From positions 1 to 28,091 of IMG/VR virus record IMGVR_UViG_3300036835_000524: 28,091 bases of DNA. One strand, written 5' to 3'. Under the pieces are notes generated by a model that saw nothing but the letters and a program-made list of their open reading frames with translations, did no database searches and was not told where the DNA came from. Source of the stretch: a virus. The translations under genes and the position numbers were made by a program. Positions 21,150-28,091 of the stretch are shown here, one piece after another. Every line of letters begins with the position of its first letter. The stretch's first letter is position 1.

Positions 21150-22090
21150 GCCGACCCCGCCAGCTGCCGCAGCCCGGCCGGCGGCTCCAGCTGCGCCTGA
21201 GCGTAAAAGCGGATCAGCTTTCGCGCCGCCGCCGCCTTCATCGCCAGGCTGACGTTCACGAGCCCGCCGCGGCCGCCGGCGAGCGCCCCCGCCGCAGCAC
21301 CCAACGCGTTCACGTTCAGCGTCCCGTCCGGCTCCAGCACCGGCAGCGAACAGTCCGTCTTCGGCGCGTCCGACTTGCCCCGGCAGAGCAACGTCGAACG
21401 CTTGTACTGCTCGTCCGTGAACCGGGCCGGCGACCCGTCCCATGCTTTCGACGTCTTCGCCACCCTGAGCAGCGGCTCGAACGCGAGCGAGGCGAGCAGC
21501 TCGTCGACGTCGCTCGACCGGGCCAGCTCCGGCAGGGGCGCCGCCGGCGTCCCGGCGACGTCACCGGGCTCCTCGCGGACGGCGAGCACCTGCGCGCCCT
21601 GGTAGGCGGGATAGCGGCAGAGCGACACCTTGTCGAGCTGCGCCCGCAGCCGCCGCACGACGCCGTTGACACGCCGCGAGCTGAGCGCGGCGAACTCCAA
21701 AGACAGGCCGGTCAGCACCTTCTCACGGACGAGCAGCAGCGCCTTGTCGCCGTCCGCGTTCTCGTGCACGCCGAAGCTCGCGACGAGCCCATCGTCGCCG
21801 TCGGCGAACCGGAGCGAATGCCCGACGACACCGCGGATCCCCTGCTCGTGCTCGACGTTCAACAGCACCCGGTCCCGGCCCGGGGTCGTCAGCTGCCGCT
21901 CGAACGCGCCCGGCATGAACATCTCCTGGTAGGGGCGCCAGTCGGGCGGGTCGGCGACCGTCGCCGGCTGGTTGTAGGGGACAACCCGAATGTCGAGCGT
22001 CCTGCCGTCCCAGGCGTCCGCCAACGGCAGCTCGAAGCTGCGGACGAACGTTGCGCGCACAGCCGTCTCGGTTGTCTCGGTCGCGCTCAT
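21146..22090 (-). CDS. Prohead protease, HK97-type, with C-terminal extension
   Basis: 314 residues from ATG at 22088-22090, overlapping the portal stop. The catalytic domain (about 10-170) shows DIRVVPYNQPATV, His81 in VLLNVEHEQG, and Ser130 in LTGLSLEFAA, the His/Ser pair of the U35-type fold; LCRYPAYQGAQVLAV closes it. A second region (about 215-314, WDGSPARFTDEQYKRSTLLC...AARKLIRFYAQAQLEPPAGL) is an extra helical domain that is not needed for the protease fold. The extension may bind the scaffold or capsid. It cleaves the MCP delta domain. Confidence 0.87.
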   Translation of the reverse strand: MSATETTETAVRATFVRSFELPLADAWDGRTLDIRVVPYNQPATVADPPDWRPYQEMFMPGAFERQLTTPGRDRVLLNVEHEQGIRGVVGHSLRFADGDDGLVASFGVHENADGDKALLLVREKVLTGLSLEFAALSSRRVNGVVRRLRAQLDKVSLCRYPAYQGAQVLAVREEPGDVAGTPAAPLPELARSSDVDELLASLAFEPLLRVAKTSKAWDGSPARFTDEQYKRSTLLCRGKSDAPKTDCSLPVLEPDGTLNVNALGAAAGALAGGRGGLVNVSLAMKAAAARKLIRFYAQAQLEPPAGLRQLAGSA

Positions 22091-23322
22091 GAGCTCACCA
22101 CCGCCGTCGGCCGCAGCTCCTGCACGACCGCGGTCGGCCCGTCGTCGGCCGGGGACGCGGCCGCGGTCGGCGGCTCGGTCAGCTCGTCGAGCGCCTCGCC
22201 CTGCTCGAGCGGCGGCAGGTGGAGGATCGCCGCGCGCATCTCGTTCCTGGTCACGATTCCCTCCTTCACGAGTTGGGTCCAGGTGGCGACCTGCCCCTGG
22301 AACGTCGGCGCGAGCACCGCCCGCGCGTCGAACTCCACCCAGGAGCCGCGGGGGAGCATGTTCTGCGAAAGGGCCCGCTGCACCCGGCCAGCGACCGGCC
22401 TGAGCTCGGAACGCCACCAGACCTCGAACAGCGTCTCCGGGTTCTGGTAGGTGAGCCCACCGGTGAGCTCGAGGTTGAGCATGAACGCCGGCACGCTGAA
22501 CGCCGAGGCGATCACCTTCGCGTCGAACTGCTGCAAATCCAGCAGCGCCAGATCCTCGGCGTTGAACGACAGCTGCTCAAACGAGATCTCCGGCGGCAGC
22601 ACCGCCGGCGCGCCGACACCCGAACGAAGCCGGGCGTTCACCCACTGGCTCTGCAACGCGGCCGCCTGCTCCGACGTCAGCTTCCGCGTCGACTTCAACA
22701 CCGCGTTCGGGACGCCGCCGCCGGACACCATCGACCGGCCCAACTCGGAGGCGCCGACCATCCCCCACGCCGGCGACGCGTAACTCGACAGGGCGGAAGT
22801 GCCGCGGAGGCCTCCGCGCGGGTCACGGCTGATCTGCACCACCCGGTCCGGGTCGAGCTCCACCTGCCCTGATCGGAACGTGCGGCGGCCGCCCTCAACC
22901 TGGACGTTCATCGGCAGCGGGTCGAGCACCGTCCACGCGGACGGATACCCGGTCGCGAGGTAGTCGGTCACGTACAGGAACGCGTCGCCGTGGCCGAGCA
23001 TCGACCACGTCGTCGCGAACACCGCGTCCCCGATCCCGTTCGGAAACCAGACCGGGTCGGGATTCGCGACCCACTTCGGCTCGCTCGAGCTCGGCGAGCC
23101 GAAGAACCGCAGCGGCATCGACTGCAGCTGCTGCGCGCACAGCTGCAAACAGCGGTTCGCGACCCACACCCGGTCGGCCAGCCTCGGCGTCCAAGGGACG
23201 CCGAGCAGCGACGCCGTCTGCCCCCAGAGGCTGTCCCAGAACGCGCTGACCTGCGGCTGCAGCGCACCGTTGTCGGTCTGCTGCTCGGGCGGGCTCTCAC
23301 GCCGAAACGGGATCAGCCGCAT
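22087..23322 (-). CDS. Portal protein (HK97-like)
   Basis: 411 residues from ATG at 23320-23322, 1 base after the terminase stop. The core contains RVWVANRCLQLCAQQLQSMP, WSMLGHGDAFLYVTDYLATG, DRVVQISRDPRGGLRGTSAL and LTYQNPETLFEVWWRSELRP, characteristic of phage portals of the HK97/SPP1 type. The C-terminus is Ala/Pro-rich and flexible. It forms the dodecameric entry channel for DNA and contacts the terminase. A longer in-frame upstream ORF was rejected because it overlaps the terminase. Confidence 0.92.
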   Translation of the reverse strand: MRLIPFRRESPPEQQTDNGALQPQVSAFWDSLWGQTASLLGVPWTPRLADRVWVANRCLQLCAQQLQSMPLRFFGSPSSSEPKWVANPDPVWFPNGIGDAVFATTWSMLGHGDAFLYVTDYLATGYPSAWTVLDPLPMNVQVEGGRRTFRSGQVELDPDRVVQISRDPRGGLRGTSALSSYASPAWGMVGASELGRSMVSGGGVPNAVLKSTRKLTSEQAAALQSQWVNARLRSGVGAPAVLPPEISFEQLSFNAEDLALLDLQQFDAKVIASAFSVPAFMLNLELTGGLTYQNPETLFEVWWRSELRPVAGRVQRALSQNMLPRGSWVEFDARAVLAPTFQGQVATWTQLVKEGIVTRNEMRAAILHLPPLEQGEALDELTEPPTAAASPADDGPTAVVQELRPTAVVSS

Positions 23323-24761
23323 CAGTAGATCACCGGGTCCGACCCGTCGTCGCCGAGCGTCGCCTGCCCCCACAAGGCAAGCGTCGACGCGACGAGCGGC
23401 GAGATATCGACCGCCGAATGCTTCCGCGACCACAACCAGCCGTCACCGAACGGCCGGCGCGCCGCACCCTGCAGCGCCGCACGAACCTCGCCGCTGCCGA
23501 GATGGCGAAGCCCGCGCTCATCGACGAGCGACGCAAGCAGCGCGCACGCTTTCGCGTGATCACCGGTCGGGACGACATCGACCACCAGGCCGGCCTCCTC
23601 GAGCCGAAACACGAACGCCTCCGCCGGCGACGAAGCACCGCACAGCACCGCGACCGGCTCATGCCGGGCGCACAGCCGGACGAGCTCGTCGACCAGCCAG
23701 CGCGTCCCGCGCTGATGCCGCACCAGCTCCGCGAGCAACGGACCGTCATCACAGCGAAACCCGGCCGCGATCGACGCGAACGCACCGTCCGGCGAAACGT
23801 CGAACGCAAGACACGGCACGAGCAGATCGGAACGGAAGCCCGGCTCGGCGAGCGCATCCCACGCCCCCAGGTCGAGCACGGTCTCCACCGTCGAGCTCGT
23901 CGGCGGCCAGTCGCCGACACCGAGCCGCTCGACCGCGAACGTCCGCCGGTCGAGCGACCGCAACTCGTCCTCGACCGCATCCCGGCTGATCCGCACACCG
24001 AGACCAGGATTCGCCCGCGCCCACGCCTCCGGATCCGCCGCCGTCTCATCGTCGAGCCTGTCCGGCGTCTCCGCCTCGAGCGACCACTCGAAATAGGCGA
24101 GCCGCGGATCCTCGGCGGCGATCCCACGCTCCCGGACCCTCGCCAACACGACCCCGTCGTCCTGCACGAACTGATCGACCGCGCTGCCCGCATACCAGCG
24201 CTGCCGGTTCGGCATCGCCGCCTGCGTCGGCAGCAACGCTCCCAGCGCCGACTCCGGCAAGAACATCGCCTCGTTGAAGATCACCAGCGGCGCCGAGAAC
24301 CCACGGCCGCCGCCCTTCGTCCGCGTGAAGAACCGGATCCGCTGACCACCCCGGAGCGTGATCCCCTCCTCACCATGACCACGACGCACCGACCGCACCC
24401 GCCGCGAGAAGTCCGAGCAGCCCTCGACCAGCTGCACCAGCCGCTCGAAATGCTCGGCGACCGTCTTGAAGTGATGCGCCGAATGGATGATCAGCTCCTC
24501 ATCGAACCAGAACAGGCCGGCCAGCTCGCGCGCCTCCAACACCGCGTCCTTCCCGTTCTGCCTCGGCATCACAAGCCCGACCTCCGTCGCCGCCCACCGC
24601 TCCAGCCTCGCCTCGCCGAGCGACCGCTCCAGCACGAACCGCTGCCACGGGTCGAGCTCGAGCCCGGCCATCTCCGCCAGCTCGATCGCCTCCCGGCCGA
24701 GGCTCGACTCGTACTCCGGCACGTGCAAGATCCGCGGCCGGACAAGCTCGAGCGTGCTCAC
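23322..24761 (-). CDS. terL: Terminase large subunit
   Basis: 479 residues from GTG at 24759-24761. Walker A MPRQNGKD at 65-72, Walker B LVIFNEA with Glu164, and a nuclease domain starting LAFDVSPDG (319-327) with Asp321. SAHHFKTVAEHFERL (94-108) follows the ATPase strand. It pumps DNA into the prohead and cuts concatemers. The start overlaps the small-subunit stop (GTGA). The complete set of motifs suggests an active enzyme; cos or pac packaging is not shown, but the adjacent HNH gene is common in cos phages. Confidence 0.95.
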   Translation of the reverse strand: MSTLELVRPRILHVPEYESSLGREAIELAEMAGLELDPWQRFVLERSLGEARLERWAATEVGLVMPRQNGKDAVLEARELAGLFWFDEELIIHSAHHFKTVAEHFERLVQLVEGCSDFSRRVRSVRRGHGEEGITLRGGQRIRFFTRTKGGGRGFSAPLVIFNEAMFLPESALGALLPTQAAMPNRQRWYAGSAVDQFVQDDGVVLARVRERGIAAEDPRLAYFEWSLEAETPDRLDDETAADPEAWARANPGLGVRISRDAVEDELRSLDRRTFAVERLGVGDWPPTSSTVETVLDLGAWDALAEPGFRSDLLVPCLAFDVSPDGAFASIAAGFRCDDGPLLAELVRHQRGTRWLVDELVRLCARHEPVAVLCGASSPAEAFVFRLEEAGLVVDVVPTGDHAKACALLASLVDERGLRHLGSGEVRAALQGAARRPFGDGWLWSRKHSAVDISPLVASTLALWGQATLGDDGSDPVIY

Positions 24762-25009
24762 GCAGACCTCCGCGTCCCGCGCGCCGCCGCCAGCTCGTCG
24801 AGCCGATCAGCGCGCGGCGCCGCCGCCGCACGAGCGCGCAGCATCGCCAGCGTCTCCCGCAGCTCACGCGCCGCCGCCGGCCGCGCCGTATCCGCCGTCC
24901 CCGGATCATCGAGCATCCGCGCCAACACCAGCAGCTGCGCACCCTCCGGCCAGCCAGCCGCCTCGAGCGCACGCAGCTCACGCCGGATCGCCGTCGCGAC
25001 CCTCACCAC
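24758..25009 (-). CDS. Terminase small subunit-like protein (83 aa)
   Basis: GTG at 25007-25009 (a second GTG at 25004-25006 is equally close), overlapping the HNH stop. The protein is helical and Ala/Arg/Glu-rich ([56 protein letters not shown]). This form is seen in actinophages between an HNH gene and terL. DNA recognition for packaging is likely by position; no HTH is clear. Confidence 0.7.
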   Translation of the reverse strand: MVRVATAIRRELRALEAAGWPEGAQLLVLARMLDDPGTADTARPAAARELRETLAMLRARAAAAPRADRLDELAAARGTRRSA

Positions 25010-25290
25010 TGCCGCGACACCGCCCGACGCCGCCGGCCGGCCGTCGCCCGGTTGCAAGCCCGATGCTCCGGACCCGACCAGCGCGACCGGTCGCCGTCCA
25101 CATGGCCGAGATCCCACGGCGAGCCCGGGACGATCGGCTCGGCGCACCTGGCGCACCGTGCCAACCCCGCCGCCACCAAACGGGCAACAACCCGCCGCAT
25201 CTGCTGGTGCCGGCCTCCGTAGCCGCGCACCGTCGTCTTCCCGCGCCGATCCTTCGGCTTGGTCAGAGATCGCCTGACTTCGAGGGTCAA
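25003..25290 (-). CDS. HNH endonuclease next to terminase
   Basis: 95 residues from TTG at 25288-25290, overlapping the upstream stop. [20 protein letters not shown] followed by [26 protein letters not shown] shows the C-x2-C, GH-D and HRACNRA (near 75-81) pattern of terminase-associated HNH proteins. Such proteins act with the large terminase in cleaving DNA at cos. The start TTG is unusual but has no better candidate near. Confidence 0.85.
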   Translation of the reverse strand: MTLEVRRSLTKPKDRRGKTTVRGYGGRHQQMRRVVARLVAAGLARCARCAEPIVPGSPWDLGHVDGDRSRWSGPEHRACNRATAGRRRRAVSRQW

Positions 25291-25931
25291 GAGGCCAACT
25301 CCCCTCGAAAAGACGCCTGATTAACCCCGCCGTCGGCGCGTCCGTAGCGCTCGACGAGCTTGGTCGCCCAGCGGAGGATGTCTTCGAGCCGCTGCCCGTC
25401 AGGGTGACTGCGCGACCAGAGCTCAAGGTTCTCGATTCGGTTGTCATCGCGCACACCATTCCGGTGATGCACGAACTCGTCAGGATCGAGCGGCCGGCCG
25501 AGGTGTCGCGCCATGACGAGGCGGTGCTCCATGACGTACCGGTCACGGCGCGCCATCGTGATCAGCGGGTCGCTCGGCCGTAGCCTCACCTGGCGATAGC
25601 CACGGCCGTGCGAGGCATCGGTCTCGCGGTATCGACGGTATGCCTTGATCCCGATCTGATCCCGCCTCTGCGCGACCGCCTTCGCTGTCTTGCCGAGCAC
25701 GATGGCGACGACTCGGTCGTAGCCCTTGCCGAGCAACGCGTCCATTTCGGGCGTCCAGATAGGCGCGGGTTTCGGCTTCGGCCGCTTCCGCTTTCCGACG
25801 TTCCACTCGACCTTACGAGCTTCGCTCATCTTCGCCCTGGTCTCGGCCGAGCAGACGTAGCCCTTTGGCCGCCCCCGCTTGCCGCCGATCCGGATCGGCT
25901 CGCCGGTGTCGAACAGGCTCAGTTGGCTCAT
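25287..25931 (-). CDS. HNH homing-type endonuclease (NUMOD-like and HNH_3)
   Basis: 214 residues from ATG at 25929-25931. About 24-40 ([17 protein letters not shown]) resembles the NUMOD3 DNA-contact motif; 55-97 is a helix region ([20 protein letters not shown], then [13 protein letters not shown]) like a SANT/HTH; the nuclease is at about 130-180 with [39 protein letters not shown] (His155, His156). This is a free-standing homing-type nuclease. It is inserted between the methyltransferase module and the terminase-associated HNH gene, next to a duplicated gene end. Confidence 0.85.
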   Translation of the reverse strand: MSQLSLFDTGEPIRIGGKRGRPKGYVCSAETRAKMSEARKVEWNVGKRKRPKPKPAPIWTPEMDALLGKGYDRVVAIVLGKTAKAVAQRRDQIGIKAYRRYRETDASHGRGYRQVRLRPSDPLITMARRDRYVMEHRLVMARHLGRPLDPDEFVHHRNGVRDDNRIENLELWSRSHPDGQRLEDILRWATKLVERYGRADGGVNQASFRGELAS

Positions 25932-25966
25932 GCTGCCTCGAACGGCGGGTAGCTGAGCACGGTCAT
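25928..25966 (-). pseudogene. Twelve-codon remnant of methyltransferase C-terminus
   Basis: ATG at 25964-25966 overlaps the zinc-ribbon stop; it reads [12 protein letters not shown] and its TGA overlaps the next ATG (25931). The complete methyltransferase 26166-26714 ends FSYPPFEAV, and the DNA at 25935-25961 and 26173-26199 is identical apart from one base. It is a copy of the gene end kept in a translation-coupled position. Confidence 0.6.
25935..25961 (+). repeat. 27-bp direct repeat, copy 1
   Basis: GCCTCGAACGGCGGGTAGCT then GAGCACG; partner at 26173-26199 with one mismatch (G against A at position 23). It flanks the zinc-ribbon gene. Confidence 0.8.
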
Positions 25967-26169
25967 CGGCCCTCCTCGCATCTAACCGGCCCGATCGACG
26001 GCCAGCTCTGACGCGCCGTGGAGCCGCAGCACGGGCACGGCGTGAGCGTGCTGCCGACCGGCGCGACGCCGAGCTCGAACCCGCAGCCGCTGCACCACCA
26101 GTGAACCACGCTCGGGCTCATGCTCGAGCCCACGATGACCTTCGGGAACTGGATCAGCTTGCCGCTCAC
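25963..26169 (-). CDS. Small zinc-ribbon protein (68 aa)
   Basis: GTG at 26167-26169 overlaps the methyltransferase stop (GTGA). Two knuckles, [11 protein letters not shown] (about 25-35) and [10 protein letters not shown] (about 42-51), provide four Cys for one zinc. The first 20 residues are [17 protein letters not shown]. Such ribbons bind nucleic acids or proteins; no specific partner is visible. It is enclosed by the 27-bp repeat. Confidence 0.7.
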   Translation of the reverse strand: MSGKLIQFPKVIVGSSMSPSVVHWWCSGCGFELGVAPVGSTLTPCPCCGSTARQSWPSIGPVRCEEGR

Positions 26170-26714
26170 ACGGCCTCGAACGGCGGGTAGCTGAACACGA
26201 CGCCGATCCCGGGCCCGCCGTGCACCCGGTACTCGACGGTTGAGTGCTGGTGTGCGAGCTCGAACCAGAGCTGGTCGACGTGGATCGTCGGGTCGTCCGA
26301 CGGGGCGATGTCGTGCAACGCGATCGCCGCGTCATGGGATGTCATGGCGCTGAAGTGGCGCCAGTCCTGCCGGACGGCGTGGTCGTGGTGGTCGGCGTCG
26401 AGGAAGATCCAGTCGTAGGGGCGGTGCTCGGCGGCGTCGACGATCACGTCGGGGTCGTGTGAGCTGCCGATGATCGTGACGAGCTCGACACCGGCGGGCG
26501 TCCAGTCGGGGTAGGCGTCCTGGTTGCGGTGCCGGTCGTCGAGCGCGACGACGGTGGCGCCCTGGGGCGCATGTTGCAGCCAGTGCCAGAGCGTGCCGCC
26601 CTCGCCGACGCCGACCTCGAGCACCCGGCCGGGCCGGCGTTCGTGGTAGAGGTCGAGCAGCGCCTGGAACTCGACCGGGTTCTGCAGCATCGGCGGCGCA
26701 AGGGTGGTGCTCAT
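26166..26714 (-). CDS. SAM-dependent class I methyltransferase (non-DNA type)
   Basis: 182 residues from ATG at 26712-26714, overlapping the stop of the fibre-like gene. Motif I is RVLEVGVGEGGTLWHWLQ (about 30-47), an acidic residue LDD at about 59-60 ends strand 2, and YDWIFLDADHHDHAVRQDW (about 99-117) is the region following it, as in CmcI/methyltransf_24-like enzymes. There is no DPPY motif, so DNA amine methylation is unlikely. Substrates could be a sugar or small molecule; a link with the two virion glycosyltransferases is speculative. Confidence 0.75.
   Translation of the reverse strand: MSTTLAPPMLQNPVEFQALLDLYHERRPGRVLEVGVGEGGTLWHWLQHAPQGATVVALDDRHRNQDAYPDWTPAGVELVTIIGSSHDPDVIVDAAEHRPYDWIFLDADHHDHAVRQDWRHFSAMTSHDAAIALHDIAPSDDPTIHVDQLWFELAHQHSTVEYRVHGGPGIGVVFSYPPFEAV
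26173..26199 (+). repeat. 27-bp direct repeat, copy 2
   Basis: Encodes the C-terminus of the methyltransferase. With the copy at 25935-25961 it brackets the zinc-ribbon gene (25963-26169). Confidence 0.8.
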
Positions 26715-27472
26715 CGTCTCGCCTCGAGCGCCGCGGCGAGCATCGGCGCCGGGCCGGTCGTCGACCAGGAGAGGAAGTTCAGCGGCAGCCGGCCGACCGG
26801 GTCGGTGGGCATGCTGCCGCTGGTGTTGACGTAGCCGCCCCAGATCACGTCGCCGGTGTCCCAGATGTACAGCTTCGAGAACGCGGTGTCGTTGGTGAGC
26901 GCGCAGAACTCGAGGCTGTAGTCCGGGGCGACCGCGGCGGGCAGGGTGAAGATCGGCACCCAGGTCGAGCTGCCGATCGTCTGGTCGTCGCAGCAGACGG
27001 TGCCTTGCATCCGGACGGTGCTGTTCGCGAGCACCCGGTAGCGCAGGGGCGACCAGGGGTCGCCGATGTTGCGGAACTCGGACAGGAACGGCGGCTCGCC
27101 GGGGTCGCCGATGTTGTGCCAGCTGACGGCCGCGACCTCGGCGAGCACGGCGTCGAGGTCGTCCTGGGTGGTGACGGGCACGAGCGGGAACATGCCGCTG
27201 TTGTCGCCGACGGGGCTCTTGCCGGGGCCGGGTTCGCCGGTGACGTCGCTGAGCCCGGCGAGCGAGCCGCCGCCGCTGCTGTCACCGGCGGTCTCTTCGA
27301 TGTACTCGGTCAGCTCGACGTCGCCGCCGATCGGCACGTGCTCGCGCACCGCCGGCGCCTCCTGCGGCTCGACGGCCGCCGCGCGAGCCTCGAGCTCGGC
27401 GGCGCGTTCGGCGGCCATCTGGTCGTAGACGCCGGCGCGGCGGCGCTCCCAGTAGGTGATCGGCTCGCTCAC
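26711..27472 (-). CDS. Fibre-like structural protein encoded before terminase
   Basis: 253 residues from GTG at 27470-27472. The N-terminus is acidic and helical (SEPITYWERRRAGVYDQMAA; AELEARAAAVEPQEAPAVRE), then a linker with GEPGPGKSPVGDNSG. About 125-250 is a beta-rich domain (WHNIGDPGEPPFLSEFRNIG, SPLRYRVLANSTVRMQGTV, YIWDTGDVIWGGYVNTSGSM) like the C-terminal domain of phage tail or receptor-binding proteins. It is odd that it lies upstream of the terminase and not in the tail-tip cluster. A head fibre or decoration protein is the main alternative. Confidence 0.65.
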   Translation of the reverse strand: MSEPITYWERRRAGVYDQMAAERAAELEARAAAVEPQEAPAVREHVPIGGDVELTEYIEETAGDSSGGGSLAGLSDVTGEPGPGKSPVGDNSGMFPLVPVTTQDDLDAVLAEVAAVSWHNIGDPGEPPFLSEFRNIGDPWSPLRYRVLANSTVRMQGTVCCDDQTIGSSTWVPIFTLPAAVAPDYSLEFCALTNDTAFSKLYIWDTGDVIWGGYVNTSGSMPTDPVGRLPLNFLSWSTTGPAPMLAAALEARR

Positions 27473-27624
27473 TCGCCTTCGTCGTCGCCGGTGCCGTCGT
27501 CGGGGTCCGGGTCGGGTTCGGGCGGCTCGGGTGTGCTCGAGCGGCGGCGCCGGCGCGTCGCGACGCTCGTCTGCTCGTCTGATGCGTACTCGCCTGCGGC
27601 GAGACGCTCGCGGTAGGGGGTCAT
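27469..27624 (-). CDS. Small acidic protein (51 aa)
   Basis: ATG at 27622-27624; TTG at 27628-27630 is better spaced (5 bases) from AGGAGG, so it may start 2 codons earlier. The protein has a basic middle (SVATRRRRRSSTPEPPEPDP) and an acidic tail (DPDDGTGDDEGE), typical of disordered phage proteins. It is the first gene after the candidate late promoter and overlaps the fibre-like gene. Confidence 0.55.
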   Translation of the reverse strand: MTPYRERLAAGEYASDEQTSVATRRRRRSSTPEPPEPDPDPDDGTGDDEGE

Positions 27625-27721
27625 CTGCAAGTCGTCCTCCTGGGCTCGAAGGGGCGTGCAACAGCCGAACGTGCAGCGTGCGGCCCCGGGCCCGGGATGC
27701 GGCGTTCCTGCAGCAGCGCGG

Positions 27722-27750
27722 AGTTTACGCGCACCGGTGGCCGTCGGCAA
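27722..27750 (-). promoter_or_regulatory. Candidate late-operon promoter
   Basis: TTGCCG (27745-27750) and TAAACT (27722-27727) on the minus strand, 17-base spacing, in the 125-base gap between RusA and the 27469-27624 gene. A late promoter is expected here; a strong hexamer pair in such GC-rich DNA is notable. Confidence 0.55.
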
Positions 27751-27755
27751 TCGAG

Positions 27756-28091
27756 TCACCGCTCGACCTCGCCGGCGCGGTCCTCGTCGAGCGCGAGCTC
27801 GTCGACGACGACATGCGCGCACGGCGGCGTGCCGTAGTGCTTCTCGGCGTGCGCGATCACGATGCAGCGGTCGTCGGTGATCGCGACCTGCGTCAGCGCG
27901 TCGCCGATCGCGCGGAGCAGCTTGTCGACGTCGGGGTTCGTCTGGACGTAGAGCGGCGCCGACGGCTTCAGCCGGCCGGCGTTGCGGCCGGTGCCGAAGT
28001 GACCCTTCGGCCGACCGAACACGAACGTCGCCGTCAGCCGGAGCGGTGGGGCGGGGGGGACCGGGGGGGCCCGGCCGCGGGGGCCCCCCGC
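27756..28091 (-). CDS. rusA: RusA-like Holliday junction resolvase, 5' end missing
   Basis: The frame is open from 27756 to the right edge; GTG at 28020-28022 is an internal codon because the preceding residues (PLRLTATFVF) belong to the RusA fold. Visible motifs are RPKGHFGTGRNAG, SAPLYVQTNPDVDKLLRAIG and DALTQVAITDDRCIV, with acidic residues in VDKL and in ITDD that match the metal-binding Asp set of RusA. It cleaves four-way junctions before packaging. The N-terminal bases are in the low-complexity contig end and may be unreliable. Confidence 0.82.
   Translation of the reverse strand, partial: AGGPRGRAPPVPPAPPLRLTATFVFGRPKGHFGTGRNAGRLKPSAPLYVQTNPDVDKLLRAIGDALTQVAITDDRCIVIAHAEKHYGTPPCAHVVVDELALDEDRAGEVER
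28041..28091. other. G/C homopolymer contig end
   Basis: The last 51 bases consist of runs of G or C (seven G, seven G, five G, six C). This overlaps the expected start of RusA and looks like assembly or sequencing decay at a contig edge, so frame there should not be trusted. Confidence 0.6.

Noticed and set aside
23418-25277. 619-residue plus-strand frame opposite terminase
   Set aside because: Arg-rich sequence without motifs; covers the terminase, TerS and HNH genes in antisense.
1-28091. CRISPR array or insertion sequence
   Set aside because: No regularly spaced repeat series, transposase or terminal inverted repeats were seen.

Overview
The window is one contiguous stretch of very GC-rich DNA from a temperate siphovirus, or from its replicating or virion form. 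No host genes are visible. The G+C content, heavy use of GTG starts, an actinophage-style structural gene order and the forms of TerS, HNH, RusA and the prohead protease all point to an actinobacterial (Actinomycetota) host. A deep-branching soil lineage is possible, but the sequence alone does not show it.

Right-hand 20 kb (about 27.8 kb down to 7.2 kb, minus strand) is the late operon. In transcription order it holds: the end of a RusA-like resolvase, a candidate late promoter, a small acidic protein, a fibre-like protein, a SAM methyltransferase, a zinc-ribbon protein, two HNH endonucleases, small and large terminase, portal, prohead protease, a 29-residue membrane peptide, a candidate internal promoter, major capsid protein, two connector or completion proteins, two glycosyltransferases, tail tube, an HK97-gp10-like protein, tail chaperones G/GT with a -1 frameshift, tape measure, an Ig-fused tail protein, tail-tip and collagen-like fibre proteins, an amidase endolysin, and small membrane proteins that probably take part in lysis. 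Most junctions are 1-4 base stop/start overlaps, so translation is probably coupled along the operon.

Middle (about 7.2 to 6.1 kb): two short plus-strand genes, an HTH protein and a two-helix membrane protein, form a small lysogeny-type transcription unit. They are preceded by a perfect operator palindrome, a strong intrinsic terminator and an unusually structured leader with mutually exclusive hairpins. Candidate integrase arm-type repeats and a tRNA 3'-half lie next to it.

Left 6 kb (minus strand): an excisionase-like HTH protein, a tyrosine integrase, an AP2-like/HNH nuclease, a second attP-like region with another, different tRNA 3'-half, then small accessory proteins, two DNA methyltransferases, a membrane-anchored lysozyme-like protein and a truncated, possibly nuclease-like gene running off the left edge.

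Phage genes lie on both sides of the integrase/att region, so the DNA appears not to be integrated at that site. Both terminal genes are cut off, and the right end degenerates into G/C homopolymers, so the contig is probably incomplete. The most unusual features are the two tRNA-half sites flanking one integrase, the attenuator-like leader, the glycosyltransferase pair inside the head-tail operon, and a duplicated methyltransferase tail that survives as a 12-codon ORF.
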